DNA of 64,000 nt from Aquilaria yunnanensis (taxonomy: Eukaryota > Streptophyta > Magnoliopsida > Malvales > Thymelaeaceae). Below, one piece after another: positions 1 through 7,908 of this stretch (the stretch's first letter is position 1; each line of letters begins with the position of its first letter). The DNA lies in assembly GCA_039654915.1 (NCBI GenBank), contig CM077600.1, positions 39,974,492-40,038,491 of the forward strand. The letters run 5' to 3'. The position numbers and the translations under genes were made by a program. Below the pieces are notes generated by a model that did not search any database, was not told the DNA's origin, and worked only from the letters and a program-made list of their open reading frames with translations.

Positions 1-470
1 CCTTAAAACCCCGATGATGAAAATTGATTGTTTTCGAGGCAAAGGTTCCATCCTTAAAACCCCGATGATGAAAATTGATTATTTTCGAAGCAAAGGTTCC
101 ATCCTTAAAACCCCGATGATGAAAATTGATTATTTTCGAGGCACAGGTTCCATCCTTAAAACCCCGATAATGAAAATTGATTGTTTTCGAGGCAAAGGTT
201 CCATCCTTAAAACCCCGATGATGAAAATTGATTATTTTCGAGGCAAAGGGTCCATCCTTAAAACCCCGATAATGAAAATTGATTGTTTTCGAGGCAAAGG
301 TTCCATCCTTAAAACCCCGATGATGAAAATTGATTATTTTCGAAGCAAAGGTTCCATCCTTAAAACCCCGATGATGAAAATTGATTATTTTTTAGGCGAA
401 GGTTCCATCCTTAAAATCCCGATGATGAAAATTGATTTTGAGGCTAAGGAGCTTTCCTTAGGACCTCGAG
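1..470. repeat. 51-bp satellite array, copy A
   Basis: About nine tandem units of 51 bp, each containing GGTTCCATCCTTAAAACCCC followed by GATGATGAAAATTGATT and TTTTCGAGGC. Because 51 is a multiple of three the array stays open in several frames and yields 17-residue repeat peptides on both strands, which I do not regard as coding. It sits just 3' of the LOG-like gene in the element's direction, and the same satellite occurs at 37171-38255 in copy B. Confidence 0.92.
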
Positions 471-1019
471 CGAAATTTATATGAAAGCAATTGAAATTGG
501 AATAATTTTCTTCGAAAGTGTGAATTTTCATAATTGGCGAGCGCAAAGAATTAGGCTTCGATAAAACGAGTGAATCTTGATGATGACAATAACACTGACA
601 AATTATGTAAATGGAACGGATGTTTGGAATCAATATTCAAGGTTCATCTAATATTTTCTTCAGTAAATATAGATTCCCTTGTGAGATATGTCATCCGAAT
701 AAGGTTAAAGCTTAACTACCCCAAAATGTTATGCCTAGTAGACCTAATAGGATGCGTCTCAAGAGTAACAAAAATTACTCTTTACTCAGCCATTCCAACC
801 TAAAGGCATTGTCCTATGGTTTTAATATCAGCATGGACGAAACTATATTATAAAAAAAGAAATTCCCTGAAAAGAAAAACTGAAACGCGAAAGAAAATGC
901 TGATAATAAAACTAAAGGACAAGAAAAACGGATCAGATCGCTTCTTTCTTCCACAATACTTCAACAAGGTGAGTAGAGGACCATTATGGGAGTGAACTGG
1001 TCGGGAAAGACTGTCGTGT
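471..1019. other. Spacer between LOG-like gene and satellite, no gene seen
   Basis: Single-copy element sequence downstream of the LOG-like stop codon. It is nearly identical to 38256-38790 in copy B. A 77-codon antisense frame at 570-803 is also open in B, but it has no recognisable domain and the two copies are simply very similar. Confidence 0.6.
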
Positions 1020-1700
1020 TCAGTCTATCTGAATCATTGCTGGATCTGGTTCAGGAACAAAAGCTTGTATTTTATCTAGCAATTCTTCAGCAGTTGTTGC
1101 GGATATTATAATTCGCCGTGCCACTCTTGATATGAAATTCTTCTGCATAGCATAATCCATAAAAGCTATCAGACCTGTAAAGAAATTGTTAACATTCAAA
1201 AGCCCAATGGGTTTCTTATGCAAATTAAGTTGGGCCATGGAAGCAATTTGAAAGACTTCTCCCAATGTGCCAAAACCACCTGGTAGAGCGATAAAAGCAT
1301 CAGCATTTAAAAGCATTTGTAACACACGCTCTTGCAAATTTTTAACCACTAATTCTTCTCCAATCGTGCCCCCAGAAATAAATTTCAGAGGTCCAGGGAT
1401 AATACCCAGAACTTAACTTCCTCCTAGAGATGCTGCTGATGCTACACCTCCCATTAATCCGACACTACCTCCTCCATAAACTAAATGTATTTTTCGCTCA
1501 GCTAATACTCTTCCCAAATGGTTGGCTGCTTTTAAATACTCTTCATCTTTTCCAGGAAAAGCCATAGAAAATACACAAATACTTCGGGATTTACGAGTTG
1601 GGGTTTTCTCAATTCCTATCCTTACCCTTGTGAGAAAAGAGGATATATTTATAGAGATGAAGAGATAAGGCAATAATTTTATTTTCAAGAATGGATTCAT
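1020..1700 (-). pseudogene. LOG-like cytokinin riboside 5'-monophosphate phosphoribohydrolase, captured copy A, two nonsense codons
   Basis: LOG enzymes release active free-base cytokinin from its nucleotide in a single cytosolic step. This copy keeps the family marks [11 protein letters not shown] and, unlike copy B, an intact PGGFGTLGE matching the consensus PGGxGTxxE. It is broken twice relative to copy B: GGA-AGT-CAA became GGA-AGT-TAA at about 1411-1413, splitting the frame into 1700-1413 and 1349-1020, and a Trp TGG became TGA near the C-terminus, ending the protein at IQID. Both are C-to-T type transitions. The methionine that probably starts the LOG domain in copy B is Ile here. There are no introns, whereas plant LOG genes normally have several, so this is a retrocopy. 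It lies downstream of three NABP-like genes on the same strand. Confidence 0.85.
1644..1653 (-). promoter_or_regulatory. TATA-like box upstream of LOG-like gene (copy A)
   Basis: Minus strand reads TATAAATATA, about 30 nt before the probable LOG-domain start. The same box is at 39451-39460 in copy B. It lies inside the N-terminal extension of the longest reading frame, which argues that the extension is really promoter and 5' UTR. Confidence 0.5.
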
Positions 1701-1709
1701 TATTGCCAG

Positions 1710-2100
1710 CTATTCACAGTAGTCACGAGTATGACTTTGGTCAGGTATGGGTACACTATCGTTAAAAGAGGAGGAAAATTTTCAAAATAGCTGCTAGCAT
1801 GTACAGTAGTCACTACTGTAGCTTACGTCAGGAGTAGGTACGTGATTGTTGGAAGAGAAGGAAAATTTTAAAAAGTGGCAGCTATATACAGTAATCATAA
1901 CTGTATCTCATGTCAGGAGTGGGTACATTATTGGGAAGATAATTTCAAAAGCGACAGCTAGCATGTACAGTAATCGTGACTTTGGTTCACGTTAGGAGTG
2001 AATACATTATTACCAAAAGGGGAGGAAAATTTCAAAAGCGACAGCTAGCACGTAGAGTAATCGTGACTTTGATCCTCGTCTTCCACTGGCTTTGCGTCCA
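1710..2100. repeat. ~87-bp tandem repeats between NABP3 and LOG (copy A)
   Basis: About four units built round a GACAGCTAGCA[CT]GTA core, CAGTAATCGTGACT and GGAGGAAAATTTCAAAAGCG. They lie upstream of the LOG TATA box in the element's direction and resemble the intergenic sequence in front of NABP2 and NABP3, so they look like an amplified promoter module. Enhancer activity is inference. Confidence 0.75.
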
Positions 2101-2119
2101 GTAATGGCTTTAATGCTTT

Positions 2120-2668
2120 CTATGAATCGGTGATTTGCATCTCATCTAGCTTTCTCACAAACTGGCAAACATGGTCGTTTAGGGTCAGATTCCCAAGACT
2201 GTAACGATCTCGTTCTTTTTAGAAAATTATCCATAATCCAACAACCTCAAATTGCACTATTCCGCAAGAATGCGCTTCAAGAACCTCTCGAATATCTTCT
2301 AGAGATTCCTTACGCAAGCCATTCTTAATGAATCTTATTCTATCATTACGATTTCTGGTGATCACTCCTGGAGAACGACATTTATTGCCGCAAATCCACC
2401 ATCCACAATTATGACAAACGCCTAGCCTCTTTGCTCTTCTTTTTTTGGCATAAGCGCTTTTACCAAAGCCGGGCATACGGGGAGAGAACGCTTCTGGAAC
2501 TTCACCAGCTGAACGAACCTTAGCTTCAATTAACCACCGCACATTATCAGGAATGCCTTTGTGCATAAATACTCTGAATCGTTCACATCTAGCTTGATAA
2601 ATCTTTTTAAGAACATTTATTGGGAAGGAAGGAAAATACTTTTGTAGGGAGGAAAGAGAAGACTCCAT
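2120..2668 (-). pseudogene. NABP3: betaflexivirus-NABP-like zinc-finger protein, truncated by a stop (copy A)
   Basis: Third cassette of the triplet. The full frame is 182 codons, but a CAA to TAA change at 2219-2221 stops it after residue 149; copy B has Gln there and reads through to the usual end. The zinc finger (CHNCGWWICGNKC, C-x2-C-x4-C-x3-C) and the preceding basic AKKRRAKR are upstream of the stop and intact, so a shortened protein retaining the finger could still be made. Start is the ATG of MESSL, matching the homologous ATG in NABP1 and NABP2. What it does is unknown; nucleic-acid binding is inferred from the finger and basic stretch. Confidence 0.8.
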
Positions 2669-2735
2669 TGATGAAAGAGGTATTTAAGAGAAGAAAGAAA
2701 TTAGTGATTGTAGGAAACAGAAATAACTAACATAT

Positions 2736-2785
2736 ATTTATAGTGATAAAAGGGATAATGCGTTAATTACACTTGCAGAAGCAAG
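2736..2785 (-). promoter_or_regulatory. TATA box and shared upstream module of NABP3 (copy A)
   Basis: Minus strand carries TATAAATATATG, preceded by a block related to ACACGTTATCCCTTTTCATC found at the same place before NABP2 (3562-3605) and in copies B and C. The TATA is about 70 nt before the ATG, with a pyrimidine-rich leader between. Confidence 0.6.
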
Positions 2786-2892
2786 TACATTATTGTCAAA
2801 AGAAAAGACAAATGACAGCTTATATGTACAGCAATCATGACTGTGGCTCTCATCTTCCCCTGATTTATGTCCAGTAATGGCTTCAATGCCTT

Positions 2893-3441
2893 CTATAAGT
2901 CGGGGATTTGCTTCCCATCCAGTTTTCTTACAAACTGACAAACAGGATCGTTTAAAGTCACATTTCCAAGACTGTAACGGTTTCGTTCTTTATGGTAAGT
3001 CCTCCATAAACCGATAATTTCACCTTGCACTTTTCCACAAGAATGCGTTTCAAGAGTCTCTCGGATATCTTCCAGAGATTCCTTACGCAGGCCATTCTTA
3101 ATGAATTTTCTTTTATCTTCACGATTTATGGAGATGTATCCTAAAGAGCGACATTTAGTAATACAATTCCATCGCCCACATTTATAACACACGCCTAGTC
3201 TCTTTGCTCTTCGCCTTTTGGCATAACGGCTTTTACCTAAACCGGGCATGCGGGGCATAAATGCATCTGGAACTTCACCTGCCAAACGGACCTTAGCTTC
3301 AATTATCCACTGCACATTATCGGGAATGCCTTTGCGTGTAAAAACTCTGATTCTTTCACATCTAGCAAGGTAGATCTTTTTAAGAACTTTTATTGGAAGG
3401 GAAGGAAAGTATTTTTGCAGTGTAGAAAGAGTAGAATCCAT
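2893..3441 (-). CDS. NABP2: betaflexivirus-NABP-like C4 zinc-finger protein, intact (copy A)
   Basis: 182 codons, open. Residues 1-60 form a short domain that includes YFPSLPIKVLKKIY; then GLGKSRYAKRRRAKRLGVC, a basic stretch running into the finger CYKCGRWNCITKC (C-x2-C-x4-C-x3-C), followed by REDKRKFIKNGLRKESL. The order of a short LP-containing N-domain, a G-[KR]-S-x-[YF]-A-[KR]-[KR]-R-R-A-[KR] basic motif and a Cys finger is what I recognise in nucleic-acid-binding proteins of carla-, viti- and trichoviruses, some of which suppress RNA silencing. It is clearly diverged from NABP1 yet keeps length and finger, which suggests selection. Origin by capture from an RNA virus is inference; an unknown plant family is the alternative. 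Confidence 0.75.
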   Translation of the reverse strand: MDSTLSTLQKYFPSLPIKVLKKIYLARCERIRVFTRKGIPDNVQWIIEAKVRLAGEVPDAFMPRMPGLGKSRYAKRRRAKRLGVCYKCGRWNCITKCRSLGYISINREDKRKFIKNGLRKESLEDIRETLETHSCGKVQGEIIGLWRTYHKERNRYSLGNVTLNDPVCQFVRKLDGKQIPDL

Positions 3442-3561
3442 TGATGAGAGAAGAATTTGAGAGAAGAGGGAAATGAATAAGTTATTGTAAGAGACTGGAA
3501 TAACCGAATTTAGAAGTCACGGGGTATCTTATTCGCTGCTTAATCAGAAGGAAGAACACGC

Positions 3562-3605
3562 ATTTATACTGATGAAAAGGGATAACGTGTCAATTACACT
3601 TAGGG
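3562..3605 (-). promoter_or_regulatory. TATA box and shared upstream module of NABP2 (copy A)
   Basis: Minus strand reads TATAAATGCGTG, with TTGACACGTTATCCCTTTTC just upstream (an ACGT core and a GATA-type TTATCC). The same module is at 41402-41445 in B and at the very end of the window in C. Confidence 0.65.
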
Positions 3606-3730
3606 GAGCGTGTACATCTGTCAAAAGAAAATGCAAACTTTTCCAAATATAACAAACTGTATGTACAGTAATTGTGACTGTGGCTCACATCTTCCACTGG
3701 TTTTTCGTCCAGTAACGGCATTAACGGCTT

Positions 3731-4279
3731 CTATGAGTCGAGGATTTGCTTCCCATCCAGTTTTCTTACAAGCTGGCAAACAGGGTCATTTACAGTCAGA
3801 TTCCCGGGACTGTAACGGTTTCGTTCTTCATGAAAAATGCTCCACAAACCAAGTAGTTCACGTTGCACAGATCCACAAGAATGCGTCTCAAGAGTCAATT
3901 GGATATCATCCAACGAGTCTTTACTCAGGCCATTCTTAATGAATCGTATTTTATCTTCTCGATTATCAGAGATCATCCCTAAAGAACGACATTTAGTATT
4001 ACAAGTCCACCGTCCACATTTATGGCAGACTTGTAACCTTTTCGCTCTTCGCTTTTTGGCATAAGAGCTTTTGCCTATACCAGGCATGTGAGACACAAAT
4101 GCCTCTGGGATTTCACCTGCCAGACGAACCTTGGCTTCGATTAACCACCGCACATTTTCAGGGATTCCTTTGTGCATCAGAACTCTTAATCGTTTACAGC
4201 AAACTTGGTAGATCTTTTTGAGGATGTTCATTGGGAGAGAAGGGAAATACTTTCGCAAGGCGGAAAAAGTAGGATCCAT
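3731..4279 (-). CDS. NABP1: betaflexivirus-NABP-like C4 zinc-finger protein, intact (copy A)
   Basis: 182 residues. N-domain 1-60 with YFPSLPMNILKKIY; GIGKSSYAKKRRAKR at 67-81; zinc finger Cys85, Cys88, Cys93, Cys97 (CHKCGRWTCNTKC); then SDNREDKIRFIKNGL and a helix-prone C-terminal third ending NDPVCQLVRKLDGKQ. It is the cassette nearest gag in the coding direction, about 3.6 kb downstream of it, and is followed by NABP2 on the same strand after 289 bp. A predicted small basic zinc-finger protein, likely binding RNA or DNA in cytoplasm or nucleus. The viral-NABP resemblance is by motif layout, not by a search. Start chosen at the ATG shared with copy C; the leader TTTTCTTTTACTTCC just before it is pyrimidine-rich. 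Confidence 0.78.
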   Translation of the reverse strand: MDPTFSALRKYFPSLPMNILKKIYQVCCKRLRVLMHKGIPENVRWLIEAKVRLAGEIPEAFVSHMPGIGKSSYAKKRRAKRLQVCHKCGRWTCNTKCRSLGMISDNREDKIRFIKNGLSKDSLDDIQLTLETHSCGSVQRELLGLWSIFHEERNRYSPGNLTVNDPVCQLVRKLDGKQILDS

Positions 4280-4289
4280 TTTCTAGGAG

Positions 4290-4860
4290 GAAGTAAAAGA
4301 AAGAAGGGGTGAAGGAATCAGTTATTATGGGCAACTGAGAGAACCGACTTGAGAGTCACGGAGTACCGTATCCGCCGTTTAACCGGAAAAGTAGATCCTA
4401 CTTCATTTTGATAGATATTTTTTTTTATCCGTTGATCCAGTCCTCGATTATTGAATCCATTGTCCGCTTTTGACAAAGTTTCAACGACAATATTTCTTGA
4501 TGTCTGCCTTATCTTTGACCACAGCTATCTCTTATCTTGGATGCTGCTAAGCTGGCATCAATCCTGTCCTTCCAGGTGTAGCCTCGATTTTTGAATCAAT
4601 TGCCAAGCTTTTGACAATATTGTCTACTTTATATATTTTTTTTTATATCTGCCTTATCCTTGGCTATAGCTATCTCTTATCTTGGATACTACTAACTGGC
4701 GTCAATCCTATCCTTCCAGGCGTAGCCTCGATTATTGAATCGGTAGCCAAGCTTTTGACAATATTGTCTACTTTATCCTTGAATTCCTGATGCGGGTTGG
4801 TCCCGCATATTAGCTGTGTATCCAGTGATAGATTGGTAAGAGCTGATGACATTGAGATCT
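4290..4860. repeat. NABP1 upstream region and ~145-bp tandem repeats (copy A)
   Basis: Next to NABP1 is a unique block with GAGTCACGGAGTACCGTATC, also in B and C. Beyond it are two to three units with AGCTATCTCTTATCTTGGAT, TCAATCCTATCCTTCCAGG and TTTTGACAATATTGTCTACT. Copy B has more units (42340-42930) and copy C about two (62790-63110), so unit number changes between insertions. Confidence 0.85.
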
Positions 4861-5600
4861 AAGCTTATACTGCTGTAACTGTGCTGTGAATGTGATTCCC
4901 GTTTGGTCCTTGTTATGTAAAGGCTATGTATGCATGATATGAAATGCATGAATGCAAAGCATGTGTAATTGATGGTTCTTTTTTATTTTTATTTTTATTT
5001 TATTTTTTTATTTTTTATTTTTGGTGAATCTAGTTCTTCATGTCTTTGCTTTACTGGATCTTCTTTATGATTGCCTTCTTGGACTATCATTGAATCTCTT
5101 TATGCTTTCCAGCTTTTGTTCACTGCCTCAAAAGCCCAACTCTTTTCAAAATCCTCTTTCTTTGACTTGTTCTTTGAATTTTGGCCTCAATTTCTTTAAG
5201 GTTGGCCCGCCTCATAATTTATATCTCTTTCGAATACTCATCCTTTGTCATGGATTTGATACCATCAAAGGCTTTACTTTCAATGTCTGCTTTGCCCATT
5301 TTCTTGTGGCCATGCCGACACTTGTTTACCCCCATGTTACAGTCCGAATGATTGCTTTTCCTTAGACTCAGGTTCTGATCCATAAGACTTGCCCCCTTGT
5401 CTATTGAGCTTCTTTCTTGGCAGTACTTTTCTTGCGCTTAGTAGAGACTACTTTGCCCCCTTGATTATGGTGTTTATGTGGAAAGAGATATTATCTCGCC
5501 TTTGATTTAACAGAAGGTTGAGGATTTCTAGACCTTTGTGATGGCACTTGATGGTAAATTTCTCTTACAAGAACCACATCTTATTAAAGAAAGACTCAAG
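4861..5600. other. Element spacer, no gene seen
   Basis: Low-complexity A/T run at 4976-5020, then unique sequence also present in B (43020-43700) and C (61960-62640). Reading frames here are broken differently between copies and show no domain. Confidence 0.5.
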
Positions 5601-5792
5601 CTATCTCTTTACTTTTAAGTCTACATACATTAATGAATAATGGTTTGGCCTTAAAGAAAAACTTTCATCAATTTGCGAAGCTTGACAAAGTAATTTACGG
5701 TCTTTGTTTTTAATTAAAATATCCTGCCATTCTTCCATTTCCAACTCGAAGACATAAACTGTGCAAGGCAATAAGGTAGAAACATGATTCAC
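5601..5792 (-). other. Conserved 63-codon open frame without ATG (copy A)
   Basis: The frame begins at GTG (V/M-NHV), and includes TVYVFELEMEEWQDILIKN and IDESFSLRPNHYSLM. It is open with only scattered substitutions in copies B (43707-43898) and C (61758-61949). An in-frame TAA lies a few codons upstream. I do not recognise the family. It may be a relic exon of captured coding DNA or simply chance. Confidence 0.35.
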
Positions 5793-6245
5793 AATAATAG
5801 CCTTTTAACTGAATGAGGATGATATCGAGAGGTAAATGTTAGGTGTGAGGAAAGTTAAGTTTGAATGTTTTTTTTTTGTGGCAGTCTTTTAGCTGAATGA
5901 GAATAATATTAAGAGGTAAATATTAGGTCTAAGTAAAGTTAAGTTTGAGTGGTGTGAAAGAAGGGTATTTTAATACTACTCGTGAGCAGTATTAAATAAG
6001 GTAGAAACATGATTCACAATGATAGTCTTTTAACTGAATGAGGATGTTAGGTCTAAGGAAAGTTAAATTTAAGTGGTGTGAAAGAATGGTCTTTTAATAC
6101 TACTCGTGAGCAGTATTAAATAAGGTAGAAACAAGTTTCACAATGATAGTCTTTTAGCTGAATGAGGATGATAAGTCTGAGGAAAGTTAAGTTTAAGTGG
6201 TTTGAAAGAAGGGTCTTTTAATACTACTCGTGAGCAAATTTGATT
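5793..6245. repeat. ~120-bp tandem repeats with TACTACTCGTGAGCAGTA (copy A)
   Basis: Three to four imperfect units. Each contains CTTTTAATACTACTCGTGAG, AAGGTAGAAACATGATTCAC and TCTTTTAACTGAATGAGGAT. The same block lies at 43900-44345 in B and is shorter in C (61560-61770). Confidence 0.85.
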
Positions 6246-7100
6246 ATGATGAAAAACTCAATAGTGATGACCTCAAACTTGCCACTCTTTCCAGAAAGTT
6301 AAACCTCATCTGTTGCCCCCCAACTATCGTGGTCTTTATGTATGCTTGGCTTGAAAGTTGCTTTTGTGTTCTAAACCGCCTTTGCAGGTTTTCAGTCTAG
6401 AATCCATAGCTCACTTTTTTTCTTTCTTTTTTTTTTTTTCTAGTTTGAGCCCTTTTTCCTCTTTTTTTTTTTTTGTTTTTTTTTTGTGTGAGCTATGGTG
6501 ATAACATACTTGATAACTCTCTTGAAGTGAGATGACTCAAGTGGCCTTGCTTGCTCGTGCTTGTTCTCAGTTCTTTTTGGTTTTGAATTTTCCCTTGTTG
6601 GCTTTTTGGTGGAAGGGATGAACTTTTTCCTTTTCGGAGTTTTTGTTACAGAGAACCGAGATCATAACCTTCTTGAAATGAGATGATTCAAGTGGCCTTA
6701 CTTGCTTGTGTTTGCTCTCAGTCTCTCTTTTTTTGGTTTTGAATTTTCCCTTGTTGGCTTTTTGATGGAAGGGATGAACTTTTTCCTTTTTTTTTTTTGG
6801 AGTTTGTGTTATGGAGAACCGAGATCATAGCCTTCTTGAAGTGAGATGACTCAAGTGGCTTTATTTGCTTCTCAGTCTCTCTTTTTTTTTGGATTTTTTT
6901 TCTTGTTTGGATTTTCTCTTTAATGGCTTTTGATGGAAGGGAGGAACTTCTTTCCTTTGTTGGAATTTGTGTTGTGGAAAACTGAGAATTTTTTTTTGTA
7001 TTGAGCATTTGTGAGAATTGGGAGGCCACTGAAGTCATTTAATATGAGAGCTAACTTCTTTGGAAGTTAATCCCGGACTCCTTGCAAGGATGTTGATAAC
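6246..7100. repeat. ~160-bp tandem repeats plus long T-rich tracts (copy A)
   Basis: T-rich runs at 6416-6490, then three units each carrying CTTGAAGTGAGATGACTCAA and TTTTGAATTTTCCCTTGTTG. Copy B has fewer units (44640-44830) and C about one (61070-61290). The lysine-rich frames here are translations of the repeat and not credible genes. Confidence 0.75.
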
Positions 7101-7214
7101 CACTGTGAATTCTTTTTTAGGGTTAAGGTGCAACATATGAAATCCTTCTTACTAGATTTGGCAGCACTTTCAAGATCATTACTATCAAATTTTCCTTAAC
7201 TTTTTATTTTCACC

Positions 7215-7570
7215 CACGAGTAGTATCATTTAGAAAGCAAAGTATGATAGCAATAATGGATAGTATAATAGAAAGGAGTGAGAGATGGATGTAAAAACAG
7301 AATTTTTGGTAAGAAGTGATAGAATGTGTAGGTGTAATAATTGAATTTTTGGTAAAAATTGGTACAATATGTAGATGTAATAATGGAATTAAAAAGTGGT
7401 ATAATGTACACGTAACATCTTTTTGTTAGAGAACAAAAAGAATTATCAGTTGTCAAAAAGTAAAGTGTGATGGCAATAATAGATAGTATAATGGCAAAGA
7501 GTGTAAAAATGGAAAGTAGTAGAATGCACGCATTACATCTTTTTGTTGTACCAGAAAGAATACCAGGTGT
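7215..7570. repeat. ~45-bp minisatellite with GGTAGAATGTGTAGGTGTAA core (copy A)
   Basis: Imperfect tandem units between gag and the cargo: GGAATTTTTGGTAAGAAG and related cores, then ACATCTTTTTGTTAGAGAAC twice. Orthologous blocks are 45045-45385 in B and 60555-60915 in C. Confidence 0.75.
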
Positions 7571-7908
7571 CCATCTAACAAAGACTACACCCTAGATTCT
7601 GGACTAAATCTAGGAGATTTTTACTATTAGATTACTTTTGCAAGCTTTCAAAGATACAAGTTTATTCAAAGGATTCCCTGTCATTCGAAAATGTATGCGG
7701 ACTGTTAGGTCAGATCTGACTTGGAGCCCTTCCAAAATCAATGTAATTCCAGCTCAAAATCTTCACTTTCAATTACCAATCACATCGGGCCTAGCAGCTT
7801 GACCTCGGTTTTGTTTGATTTGTAGAGGAATGGCCTTGGGACTTGACGGCTTAAGAGTAGGTTTTGAGATTGGTATAGCATTGACTTCTTGTTCTTTAAT
7901 GATCACAT
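7571..7908 (-). other. 3' non-coding flank of gag with frame-shifted Gag tail (copy A)
   Basis: 7800-7908 is homologous to the last ~45 codons of the copy C gag but out of frame here, because about 10 bp (TCAGATAAAG in C) are missing just before 7909. The rest, up to 7571, is element sequence common to all three copies, without a gene. Confidence 0.7.

Noticed and set aside
14..484. 156-residue reading frame of repeated MMKIDxFRGKGSILKTP
   Set aside because: It is a 51-bp satellite; unit length divisible by three keeps several frames open on both strands (also 37673-38285). There is no non-repeat protein content.
570..803. 77-codon antisense frame conserved in copy B (38377-38610)
   Set aside because: Conservation is no higher than the surrounding spacer of these recent copies, and it is antisense to all element genes.
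6718..7038. Lys-rich 106-residue frame
   Set aside because: Three translated copies of the ~160-bp repeat; the frame is not kept in copy B or C.
4290..7908. Search for hidden reverse transcriptase, RNase H or integrase between gag and NABP1
   Set aside because: No YxDD, DDE or HHCC pattern in any frame of A, B or C. Only the small gag-protease scrap in B was found.
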